Part shown: in pieces, positions 1-5,788 of the stretch
Layout of the letters: every line of letters starts with the position of its first letter
Numbering within the stretch: position 1 is the stretch's first letter
Assembly: GCA_002774315.1 (NCBI GenBank)
Contig: PEYP01000136.1
Span: 1 to 9,986, forward strand
Origin: Candidatus Stahliibacteriota bacterium CG08_land_8_20_14_0_20_40_26
GTDB taxonomy: Bacteria > Hydrothermota > UBA3073
DNA: 9,986 bases
Direction of reading: 5' to 3'
The notes under the pieces: generated by a model
Databases searched by the model: none
What the model was told of the DNA's origin: nothing
What the model saw: only the letters and a program-made list of their open reading frames with translations
Position numbers and translations under genes: made by a program

Positions 1-772
1 AGAGATAATCCCTCCAGAACCTATTATAGACATAGGAATCCATCCTTGGTGATTCATCTGATAGCTCGGGGTGGACAATATACATATAGTAATACTCGGG
101 TGGTAATTCGTATTCTACTGTATCACCATCCTCAAGCGCCTTGTATCGCACCGTTGAATAATAGTCATCATCACCCGGTGACCCGTAATCAATAATATCA
201 GCATAATGCAGGAGAGAATCATTTTTATAAAGATACTGAGCATTTACGGTCACAAGTTCGGGATTAAAAGAGGTATCAACCAGGATCTCAGGACTAACAT
301 GCGCAACCTGATAAGCAACTTCATCAACCCATGCATCTGGAGCATCCAAAATAATGTCCGCATAGGTATCCTGATAATCAGATGGGAGTCTGCGGAAGTT
401 GTCGACAAGGTCATCTCTTAACCATAATGGTGAACGATCTATCGCATTCTGCACTAAATCTGACAGGGACTCTACTACTTCAATAAATTCAATAGTATCA
501 GTTTCTGTATCGAATGAGAAGATAACCCTTTCACCTGATGGAATGACACAATGTATGAAAAGGGAATCCATATACACCCAATCTATGGTGTCTTTTAACT
601 CGTAACCCAGCATAACCCGGGGAATAGAGATAACCTCCCTTTTCATAAAGGAGGGTGCAACAGATTCATCCCTTACACATCTCATCTCTCTTTCCTCAAG
701 CGTCGTAATATCTCTCCCTTCAACGGAACCACTTATAATGAAGAGAGATAAAATAACTGCAAATGATTTCAT
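1..772 (-). CDS. Secreted protein of unknown function (possibly a transglutaminase-like family N-terminal part), truncated by the window edge
   Basis: An open frame begins at the ATG at 772-770 and runs off the left edge after 257 codons, so the C-terminus is missing. The start follows a strong Shine-Dalgarno sequence (AAGGGGGTACCATG). The first 19 or so residues look like a Sec signal peptide: MK, a hydrophobic stretch (FAVILSLFIISG), then a small-residue SVEG region. There is no lipobox Cys, so export to the periplasm or outside is inferred. The rest is acidic and rich in Tyr and Asp, with segments such as YYSTVRYK and YYMYIVHPELSDE near residues 208-240. These resemble secreted transglutaminase-domain proteins of candidate-phylum bacteria as I remember them, but no catalytic Cys-His-Asp set is visible in the part present, so the function is unassigned. 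It has its own consensus promoter upstream and appears to be the first gene of a separate transcript. Confidence 0.75.
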   Translation of the reverse strand, partial: MKSFAVILSLFIISGSVEGRDITTLEEREMRCVRDESVAPSFMKREVISIPRVMLGYELKDTIDWVYMDSLFIHCVIPSGERVIFSFDTETDTIEFIEVVESLSDLVQNAIDRSPLWLRDDLVDNFRRLPSDYQDTYADIILDAPDAWVDEVAYQVAHVSPEILVDTSFNPELVTVNAQYLYKNDSLLHYADIIDYGSPGDDDYYSTVRYKALEDGDTVEYELPPEYYYMYIVHPELSDESPRMDSYVYNRFWRDYL

Positions 773-848
773 GGTACCCCCTTGTAAAAGAGTATATAAA
801 ATACCCACCTACATTTTGCTTTGTTGTTTTGGGAGCAGGTTTATATTC

Positions 849-877
849 ATTATAAAACAAAAATGCGGATTTGTCAA
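849..877 (-). promoter_or_regulatory. Perfect sigma-70-type promoter for the secreted-protein gene
   Basis: On the minus strand TTGACA lies at 877-872, followed by a 17-bp spacer and TATAAT at 854-849, matching the vegetative consensus at all twelve positions. The predicted transcript starts near 842, giving a leader of about 70 nt before the ATG at 772. The -35 hexamer overlaps the TGA stop codon (876-874) of the upstream gene, so this is a gene-end promoter separating the secreted-protein gene from the genes before it. I saw no clear operator or riboswitch fold in the leader. Confidence 0.85.
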
Positions 878-1479
878 GAAGTTTTTAAAAGATAGGTCAT
901 TATCCACAATATGATACCTCCTATAATAGGTATTGACAGATTGTCATCGTATTTTGGAATAAGTTCAACCACCGTGGCAATAATCGCACCAGGAATAGAT
1001 ATGATTTTGGGGAGTGAAGAGAACACAGCAATTACAATCGCTGTTACAAAAAACGTAAGTGTCCCCCACACTGTCTTTCCTTTTACTATTTCCCTTTTTC
1101 CAAACCATGACCCAATAGTATACGCAGCTGTATCCGATATGGCAACAAAGAAAAGCGTAAGTATCGCAATGTCCTTTGGAAAATAACCGCATACTATGGA
1201 GGCAGCAATAAACCATCTTGTGGCAGCAGTAAGTCCCTTTTCCTCATCCTTCCACAGCATAGGCCCCAATATTCTTAAAAATATCCGTCTCACTGGTTTT
1301 ATATATAACCTTGCGACTTCTGCGAGTATAAGGATACCCGTGAGTGGAAAGAGAACTCGTATCAGGCTTGCCTTACTGCCAGATATATAATAGATAGGTG
1401 CCAGTATAGTTGTCAGATGGAGTATCTTTCTCACTATTATGCCTTTCTCTGTAGAAAATCTAACTTCTTTTGTTTTCAA
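874..1479 (-). CDS. Polyprenol/dolichol/phytol kinase-like integral membrane protein (SEC59/CTP-dependent kinase family)
   Basis: This 201-residue, very hydrophobic protein has about six predicted membrane segments (roughly residues 18-34, 40-57, 86-122 as two, 137-155, 158-173 and 182-198). Family motifs are visible: RKILHL near residue 17, the conserved Asp in ISDTAAYTIGSWFGKRE (116), KGKTVWGTLTFF (133-144), and the late VELIPKYDDNLSIPIIGG (171-188). These match the CTP-dependent lipid-alcohol kinases related to phosphatidate cytidylyltransferase, which phosphorylate dolichol, phytol or other polyprenols at the membrane. The exact substrate cannot be read from sequence. The start chosen is TTG at 1479 behind AGGAAGGAG, because it keeps residues before the conserved RK..H motif. 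A GTG at 1434, preceded by AGAAAGG, is an alternative. The stop codon overlaps the next promoter's -35 box. Confidence 0.75.
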   Translation of the reverse strand: MKTKEVRFSTEKGIIVRKILHLTTILAPIYYISGSKASLIRVLFPLTGILILAEVARLYIKPVRRIFLRILGPMLWKDEEKGLTAATRWFIAASIVCGYFPKDIAILTLFFVAISDTAAYTIGSWFGKREIVKGKTVWGTLTFFVTAIVIAVFSSLPKIISIPGAIIATVVELIPKYDDNLSIPIIGGIILWIMTYLLKTS

Positions 1480-1504
1480 CTCTCCTTCCTATCTTTTCCG
1501 TCAG

Positions 1505-1588
1505 TAACCTAATGACCTAATTACTAACCCAATAACCTGGCAACCCAATAACCCAATCACCATCTTCATCTGCGTTAATCTGCGTCCA
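1505..1588 (-). repeat. Composite intergenic repeat, copy A: ATTGGGTT-type octamers plus GGACGCAGAT motif
   Basis: Read on the minus strand this begins GGACGCAGATTAACGCAGAT and then runs into degenerate octamers: ATTGGGTT three times, GCCAGGTT, ATTAGGTC and ATTAGGTT, with a 4-base AGTA interruption. It fills most of the space between the pseudopilin-like gene (stop at 1596) and the dolichol-kinase-like gene. The same order of elements recurs at 4682-4735, which makes it a dispersed family and not a chance low-complexity tract. No coding potential was recognised. Confidence 0.75.
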
Positions 1589-1595
1589 ATATCTT

Positions 1596-2105
1596 TTAGA
1601 ACTGCTCGCTGTAGTTGTGCAGTTCAAATTCCAGAAAACCCCGTCTAACACTGCCAACCAATCTGCACTTCATACATCTTTCGCCCATTATACCTTCGGG
1701 AACATAGTAAACAACACCTGGCTGCTTGGATTCAAGGGAATCCTTAACCGTCATAACCGCAATTGCCTTCGGGTTGTATGGATTTTCAAATCCTTTTCCA
1801 TATAGAAGGGAGGTTGTGTCCTCCTGTATATCCAATCCTCTTGCAGGGTCAAGTTTGCCTGTTACGGACTTACGAGAAAGTGTGTCTCCTGTGAGAATTG
1901 AAACTGGCAAGTCGAGATGGGACGGTAAAATCCCGCCCGACAGCTTTTTGTATTCATCCACTGCACTATTCACCATCTTCATATTTGCAATAAGTCTATC
2001 CTCAAGTGATAACTCTTTCTCTGTATAATTCTGTATAGCCACCCAAGCAACCAGACCTGCCATAATCACTATTATGAGAAACTCAAACGAAAGGATCCTT
2101 CGCAT
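1596..2105 (-). CDS. Degenerate type IV pilin/pseudopilin-like protein with a C-terminal CxxC
   Basis: This 169-residue protein has one N-terminal hydrophobic helix (residues 4-27, SFEFLIIVIMAGLVAWVAIQNY) that aligns with the type IV pilin helix ending in GILAAIAIPNY. In that alignment Glu8 falls on the conserved pilin Glu5. After it come pilin-like features: NMKMVNSAVDEYKKLSGGILPS (41-62) resembles the pseudopilin stretch ending in YKLDNGRYP, and FENPYNP (106-112) resembles the GNPY loop. The prepilin peptidase site is atypical: Arg, not Gly, precedes the predicted mature residue, so normal processing is doubtful. A CxxC (144-147) is unusual for this family and could bind metal or form a disulfide. 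The ATG at 2105 follows a GGGGG Shine-Dalgarno sequence, and an in-frame stop lies just upstream. It sits between metK and a lipid kinase with no other secretion gene in view, so a pilus or type II secretion role is inference only. Confidence 0.6.
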   Translation of the reverse strand: MRRILSFEFLIIVIMAGLVAWVAIQNYTEKELSLEDRLIANMKMVNSAVDEYKKLSGGILPSHLDLPVSILTGDTLSRKSVTGKLDPARGLDIQEDTTSLLYGKGFENPYNPKAIAVMTVKDSLESKQPGVVYYVPEGIMGERCMKCRLVGSVRRGFLEFELHNYSEQF

Positions 2106-2119
2106 AAAACCCCCTGTAC

Positions 2120-2252
2120 AAAAAAATCAAAAAACGAGCCACGGATTACACGAATAAATTTTATTTGTGACAATTTGTCTAATTCCTGCCTACCGCAGGC
2201 AGGCGTGGTATTTGTGTTCTTATAATCTTACGTAATCTGTGTAATCTGTGGC
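2120..2252 (-). terminator. Candidate intrinsic terminator after metK, formed by the palindromic repeat plus T-tracts
   Basis: On the minus strand the metK stop codon is followed directly by a 14-bp arm (GCCACAGATTACAC, 2252-2239), an 87-nt interior containing smaller palindromes, and the closing arm GTGTAATCCGTGGC (2151-2138). Two T-tracts follow, six T at 2134-2129 and seven T at 2126-2120. A stem followed by U-rich RNA fits a factor-independent terminator or 3' stabiliser, but the loop is far longer than usual, so termination is uncertain. Confidence 0.4.
2139..2251. repeat. 113-bp palindromic (MITE/REP-like) repeat, copy 1, downstream of metK
   Basis: The element is bounded by inverted arms (GCCACGGATTACAC at 2138-2151 and GTGTAATCTGTGGC at 2239-2252; 13 of 14 positions pair). 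Inside are a near-palindrome centred on AAATTTT (2149-2169), GACAATTTGTC (2169-2179) and the GC-rich palindrome CCTGCCTACCGCAGGCAGG (2185-2203). It matches copy 2 (3467-3579) at 108 of 113 positions without gaps, in the same orientation. The outer arm ends exactly at the metK stop codon. It contains no gene and is probably a non-autonomous dispersed repeat. Confidence 0.9.
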
Positions 2253-3413
2253 TTACATTTTACATTTCAGGACATCCACCATATCCTTCTTTTCCCAGGT
2301 GAATCCTTCTTCCTCTCTCCCAAAGTGGCCATAGCAGGCAGTTTTGTAGTATATGGGCTTTAAGAGATCTAACTTTTCTATTATGCCTTTCGGTGTAAGC
2401 GGAAAAACCCTTTTCACGCGCTTCAGAATATCTTCATCAGGAATTTTCCCTGTTTCAAATGTGTTTATTGCAACAGATACTGGCTCTGCAACCCCTATAG
2501 CATAGGCAAGCAGAACCTCGCATCTTTCAGCAAAATCCGCTGCAACGATATTTTTTGCAATGTATCTCGCCATATACGATGCAGATCTGTCAACTTTTGT
2601 CGGGTCCTTACCCGAAAATGCTCCCCCACCATGGAGTGCAAGACCACCGTATGTATCAACTATTATCTTTCTCCCTGTCATCCCCGTATCACACTGTGGT
2701 CCACCTATAACAAACTTGCCTGTTGGATTCACAAATACCTTTGTTCTTTTGTCTATAAGTTCTTGAGGAATGGCATTTTTTATAACCTTTTCTATGATTT
2801 CATTCTTTGCATCTTCTGTCATATATCTCCCAGATGAATCAAGAACAGCCTTGGTATGTTGAGATGCCACAACTACTGTCTCAATCCTTCTGGGCACACC
2901 ATTAATATATTCAACTGTCACCTGCGATTTACCATCTGGGCCAAGCCAGGGAATTATTCTTTCCTTCCTCACATAGGCAAGTTGCCTCGCAAGTTTATGC
3001 GCAAGGATTATAGGCATAGGCATAAGTTCTGGAGTTTCCTTACAGGCATATCCCACCATAAGTCCCTGATCGCCTGCACCACCTGTATCAACTCCCCGTG
3101 CAATATCAGGTGACTGTCTTCCTATTGTGTTTACCACCGCACAGGTTCCGTAATGAAATCCATAATTTAGATCTGTGTAACCTATCTCCTTTATGACATC
3201 CCTTACGAGTTTATTTACATCAACATAAACCCGTGTAGTTATTTCACCCCCGACAACTACAAGACCCACGGAGACAAATGTCTCACAGGCAACCCTTGCG
3301 ATTTTGTCCTCTCTTATTATTTCATCAAGAATAGCATCGGATATCTGGTCACAAATTTTATCTGGATGCCCCTCTGTAACCGACTCTGATGTAAAAAAGT
3401 GATAATTTGACAT
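2253..3413 (-). CDS. metK: S-adenosylmethionine synthetase
   Basis: MetK makes S-adenosylmethionine from methionine and ATP in the cytoplasm, supplying methyl groups and the propylamine donor for polyamines. The 386-residue length is normal for the bacterial family. Signatures are intact: SESVTEGHPDKICDQISDAILD (9-30) with the catalytic His, the ATP-binding GAGDQG (112-117), and the P-loop GGGAFSGKDPTKVDRSA (262-278). The ATG at 3413 follows a strong GAGGGGGG Shine-Dalgarno sequence. The gene is bracketed by two nearly identical 113-bp palindromic repeats; the downstream one touches its stop codon and the upstream one lies 53 bp before its start. I saw no recognisable SAM riboswitch or clear promoter in the 210-bp upstream gap, so transcription may read in from upstream or start within the repeat. 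Confidence 0.97.
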   Translation of the reverse strand: MSNYHFFTSESVTEGHPDKICDQISDAILDEIIREDKIARVACETFVSVGLVVVGGEITTRVYVDVNKLVRDVIKEIGYTDLNYGFHYGTCAVVNTIGRQSPDIARGVDTGGAGDQGLMVGYACKETPELMPMPIILAHKLARQLAYVRKERIIPWLGPDGKSQVTVEYINGVPRRIETVVVASQHTKAVLDSSGRYMTEDAKNEIIEKVIKNAIPQELIDKRTKVFVNPTGKFVIGGPQCDTGMTGRKIIVDTYGGLALHGGGAFSGKDPTKVDRSASYMARYIAKNIVAADFAERCEVLLAYAIGVAEPVSVAINTFETGKIPDEDILKRVKRVFPLTPKGIIEKLDLLKPIYYKTACYGHFGREEEGFTWEKKDMVDVLKCKM

Positions 3414-3430
3414 ACACCCCCCTCATAGTA

Positions 3431-3622
3431 AATTCAAATACCAAAAATTAAAAATCAAAATTTTAACCACAGATTACACGAATAAATTTTATTCGTGACA
3501 ATTTGTCTAATTCCTGCCTACCGCAGGCAGGCGTGGTATTTGTGTTCTTATAATCTTATGTAATCAGTGAAATCTGTGGCTCTTTCTGAATTTTTGATAT
3601 TTGATTTTTGATATTTAATATG
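3431..3622. repeat. Extended AT-rich inverted arms enclosing repeat copy 2
   Basis: Outside the 113-bp copy 2, AT-rich arms (about 3431-3464 and 3587-3622) are imperfect inverted repeats of each other, sharing AAATA-CAAAAAT and ATCAAAA blocks over roughly 30 positions. The whole metK upstream gap is therefore one nested palindrome of about 190 bp that stops just short of the nucleotidyltransferase stop codon at 3626-3624. The weak matches make the outer boundaries approximate. Confidence 0.6.
3467..3579. repeat. 113-bp palindromic (MITE/REP-like) repeat, copy 2, upstream of metK
   Basis: This is the second copy of the element at 2139-2251, differing at five positions with no indels. It keeps the CCACAGATT/AATCTGTGG ends, the GACAATTTGTC palindrome (3497-3507) and the GC-rich core (3513-3531). 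Its internal palindrome at 3477-3497 has 10-bp perfect arms (CACGAATAAA and TTTATTCGTG), whereas copy 1 has one mismatch there. Two of the differences from copy 1 lie in the right end and weaken the terminal pairing. Confidence 0.9.
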
Positions 3623-3623
3623 A

Positions 3624-4604
3624 CTACGTTATTTCTACACTCGATGAATCTCCAACATTCAAGTGTTTGAATGTTCCTTTACAGATTGCGTGTTCTCCTA
3701 TTACTGATGAGGCAAGAACATATCCCTCTATATATGCACCCTCTCCTATTATGGAATCCTTGATAATTGAAGAGATGATGTGAGCATTCTCAGATATAGA
3801 TACATAGGGTCCTATTACCGATTTTGCCACCTTTGCACTCGGGTGTATATATACAGGAGGTAGAATTACTGTATCCTTCTGTTCTTCATAATACCCGTTT
3901 TTCTCTAATATATATCTATTTGTAAGAAGCAATGTCTCAGGCTTGCCACAGTCATACCATTCATCAACCATAAAGGGTTCAAGTCTTGCACCCTCTTCTA
4001 TCATAAGCTGAAAGGCATCAGTGAGTTGAAATTCCCCTTTTGTCTTTTTACCCTCTTTAATCATCCACTCTAATGAGGTAAAGAGAAGTTTTGTGTTCTT
4101 GATATAGTTTACTCCTACTAATGCGAGATTGGATGCTGGATTCTGTGGCTTCTCCACAAGTCTTTTTATAACCCCATTTTTTACCTCTGCGACGCCAAAT
4201 CTTCTCGGGTGCTCTACCTCCTTAACACCAATACACCCATCAACTTCCCTTATCGCCTCCTTCAAATTTGCGTTAAATATGGTATCTCCATAAACTATAA
4301 GTGCGGGGTCCCATCTCTTAAATCTATCCTTTGCAAGGAACACTGCGTGCCCAAGACCCAGACGTTCAGTCTGCTCAATGTATGTAGCCTTTATATTATA
4401 ATGTTCCTTGATGTAATTCTCTACTTTCTCTCCAAGTCTTCCAACTATAAATATAACTTCTTCTATTGTAACAGACGAGAGTATACCATCAAGGATATGA
4501 GCGATTATGGCTTTCCCTCCCACCTGAATTAGTGCCTTTGGGACTGTATATGTATGGGGTCTCAGTCTTGTCCCCTCACCTGCTATTGGAAGTATGAGTT
4601 TCAT
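3624..4604 (-). CDS. Sugar-1-phosphate nucleotidyltransferase (RmlA/mannose-1-phosphate guanylyltransferase-like) with beta-helix C-terminus
   Basis: This 326-residue cytoplasmic enzyme should couple a sugar-1-phosphate to an NTP, giving an NDP-sugar and pyrophosphate. The N-terminal nucleotidyltransferase fold shows AGEGTRLRPHTYTVPKAL (8-25, nucleotide and phosphate binding plus the catalytic Lys), YGDTIF (105-110, metal Asp), EKP (151-153), GVNYI (164-168) and EWYDCGKPETLL (215-226). From about residue 245 there are hexapeptide-like beta-helix repeats. The sugar and base (dTDP-glucose, GDP-mannose or UDP-sugar) cannot be fixed. The ATG at 4604 was chosen because homology begins there: MKLILPIAGEG is a canonical family N-terminus. 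The frame stays open 25 codons further to an ATG at 4679, but those codons translate a dispersed repeat. No good Shine-Dalgarno sequence precedes 4604. The neighbouring isomerase could supply the hexose-phosphate. Confidence 0.88.
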   Translation of the reverse strand: MKLILPIAGEGTRLRPHTYTVPKALIQVGGKAIIAHILDGILSSVTIEEVIFIVGRLGEKVENYIKEHYNIKATYIEQTERLGLGHAVFLAKDRFKRWDPALIVYGDTIFNANLKEAIREVDGCIGVKEVEHPRRFGVAEVKNGVIKRLVEKPQNPASNLALVGVNYIKNTKLLFTSLEWMIKEGKKTKGEFQLTDAFQLMIEEGARLEPFMVDEWYDCGKPETLLLTNRYILEKNGYYEEQKDTVILPPVYIHPSAKVAKSVIGPYVSISENAHIISSIIKDSIIGEGAYIEGYVLASSVIGEHAICKGTFKHLNVGDSSSVEIT

Positions 4605-4624
4605 ATCCCGTTTTTTGGGACGCA

Positions 4625-4643
4625 CCTGCCTGCCGCAGGCAGG
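4625..4643. repeat. GC-rich palindrome, third copy of the 113-bp repeat core
   Basis: The plus strand reads CCTGCCTGCCGCAGGCAGG, a near-perfect palindrome. It differs at one position from the cores at 2185-2203 and 3513-3531. It is followed by a short ATTAACACTGATAATCGCTGATA tract (4644-4667 region) instead of the rest of the 113-bp element. It lies about 20 bp upstream of the nucleotidyltransferase start, where the hairpin could affect translation of that mRNA. Confidence 0.8.
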
Positions 4644-4681
4644 GATTAACACTGATAATCGCTGATATGTTTGAGTCATAA

Positions 4682-4735
4682 GGTCAATGACCCAATTACT
4701 TAATGACCTAATTACGATATCTATCCGCGTCCAAT
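4682..4735 (-). repeat. Composite repeat, copy B, overlapping the 3' end of the isomerase gene
   Basis: On the minus strand it starts TTGGACGCGGAT and continues into octamers ATTAGGTC, ATTAAGTA and ATTGGGTC, the same order seen in copy A (1505-1588). Its first 28 bases are the last codons and stop codon of the phosphoglucose/phosphomannose isomerase gene, so the repeat extends into coding sequence. The rest separates that gene from the nucleotidyltransferase gene. Confidence 0.7.
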
Positions 4736-5697
4736 TGCTTCTTCAGGTATTTTATTCTCTCTACCGGTGTTGGGTCAACACCTCTCTTTATTGCAAGATG
4801 GTAACTTGCCCAGTCACCAATATACATAAGGGAGAAGAATCTTGTAAGCAGTGAATCTCCTTCCGTATAAACTTCCTCTATGCCTGATGTATAACGAGAG
4901 ATAATACCCTTTGTTATTTCTATTCTCTTTTCTATTCTCGGACTATACTCTGCGTCTCTCAAAATTATAACCACATTATCAATCTCTGGACTTCCAAATC
5001 CCACTATCTCGTTATGGTTGAGTTCTGGAAAAATATTTATGTGTGCGAGCACCTTTGAATTCTCATTGAATTGTGTCTGCCACCTTCTTGCAACAGGTTC
5101 AAGTGGCGATGCTGCATATATAATAGGAAATCTACCCAGTAATTTTGATGCAAGAGTGAACGCAACACTATCCTCATTATCCTGATTCCTACTTATATCG
5201 GTTAGTTTACTCAATAACTCGTCTATGTCGAAATCTACTACACCCAATCTTCGTAACACCATAAATGCCGGAAAAAATAGATAGCCGATTGCACATCGTG
5301 GCTGGAAACCAGACGGAATCCTTACGATTAAAGGGGGTTTATCCTCTGTAAGTTTGCCACCGGACGTTATACAAATTATGTCTGCTCCGCTTTTTTTGAG
5401 CTTTTTATACGCAGAGAGGGTTTCCTCGGTATTACCCGAATAAGAAACCACAAATGCAAGGGTATCTTCTCCAACCCATTCTGGTATATCGTAAGAGCGA
5501 AGGACCGAAACAGGAACGGATTTAACAAGGCTCGCCATTATATCTCCGCCAATAGCAGAACCGCCCATACCGCAGAATACGATGCTGTTAAAATTAAGAC
5601 GGGAAATTTTTGCCTCTTCACCTATCCGTATCGCATCTATAACCTGTTGCGGAAAATCTTTCAGGACTCTTTTCATATTCTGCCTATCTATATCCAT
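4708..5697 (-). CDS. Bifunctional phosphoglucose/phosphomannose isomerase (archaeal-type PGI/PMI)
   Basis: This cytoplasmic enzyme interconverts fructose-6-phosphate with glucose-6-phosphate and mannose-6-phosphate, linking glycolysis to activated sugars. The 329-residue length and motifs fit the archaeal-type bifunctional family: a tandem SIS fold with FCGMGGSAIGGD (41-52), VVSYSGNTEET (83-93), the catalytic-region FPELNHNEIVGF (223-234) and RGVDPTPVERIKYLKK (305-320). The start chosen is ATG 5697, behind AGGGAGAGAG with about 8-nt spacing. An ATG at 5727 would add ten residues and has AAGGAG only 2 nt away, so it is less likely but possible. The last residues (LDADRYRN) are encoded by a dispersed repeat that overlaps the stop codon. 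It follows ptsI by a gap of about 90 nt with no clear promoter, so co-transcription with ptsHI is plausible. Confidence 0.9.
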   Translation of the reverse strand: MDIDRQNMKRVLKDFPQQVIDAIRIGEEAKISRLNFNSIVFCGMGGSAIGGDIMASLVKSVPVSVLRSYDIPEWVGEDTLAFVVSYSGNTEETLSAYKKLKKSGADIICITSGGKLTEDKPPLIVRIPSGFQPRCAIGYLFFPAFMVLRRLGVVDFDIDELLSKLTDISRNQDNEDSVAFTLASKLLGRFPIIYAASPLEPVARRWQTQFNENSKVLAHINIFPELNHNEIVGFGSPEIDNVVIILRDAEYSPRIEKRIEITKGIISRYTSGIEEVYTEGDSLLTRFFSLMYIGDWASYHLAIKRGVDPTPVERIKYLKKQLDADRYRN

Positions 5698-5788
5698 AAA
5701 TCTCTCTCCCTTTCTTGTTTTCTCCATTTCTCCTTGCTTATACCTTTTTTACCGAGAACTAATTAACTTCAAGATAGAACTCTCCAAA

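Noticed and set aside
911..1390. Plus-strand open frames of 64-91 codons opposite the dolichol-kinase-like gene
   Set aside because: The minus-strand frame carries family motifs and a coherent membrane topology. The antisense frames show no family features.
3414..3623. Possible SAM riboswitch before metK
   Set aside because: The gap is accounted for by the palindromic repeat and its AT-rich arms. I could not find the conserved core of a known SAM riboswitch.
2138..4735. CRISPR array suggested by repeated palindromes
   Set aside because: There are only two or three copies, they are separated by whole genes, the repeat length is 113 bp, and there are no regular spacers or cas genes.
5728..5788. 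Promoter between ptsI and the isomerase
   Set aside because: A TATAAG lies near the start, but no acceptable -35 box was found at 16-18 bp spacing.
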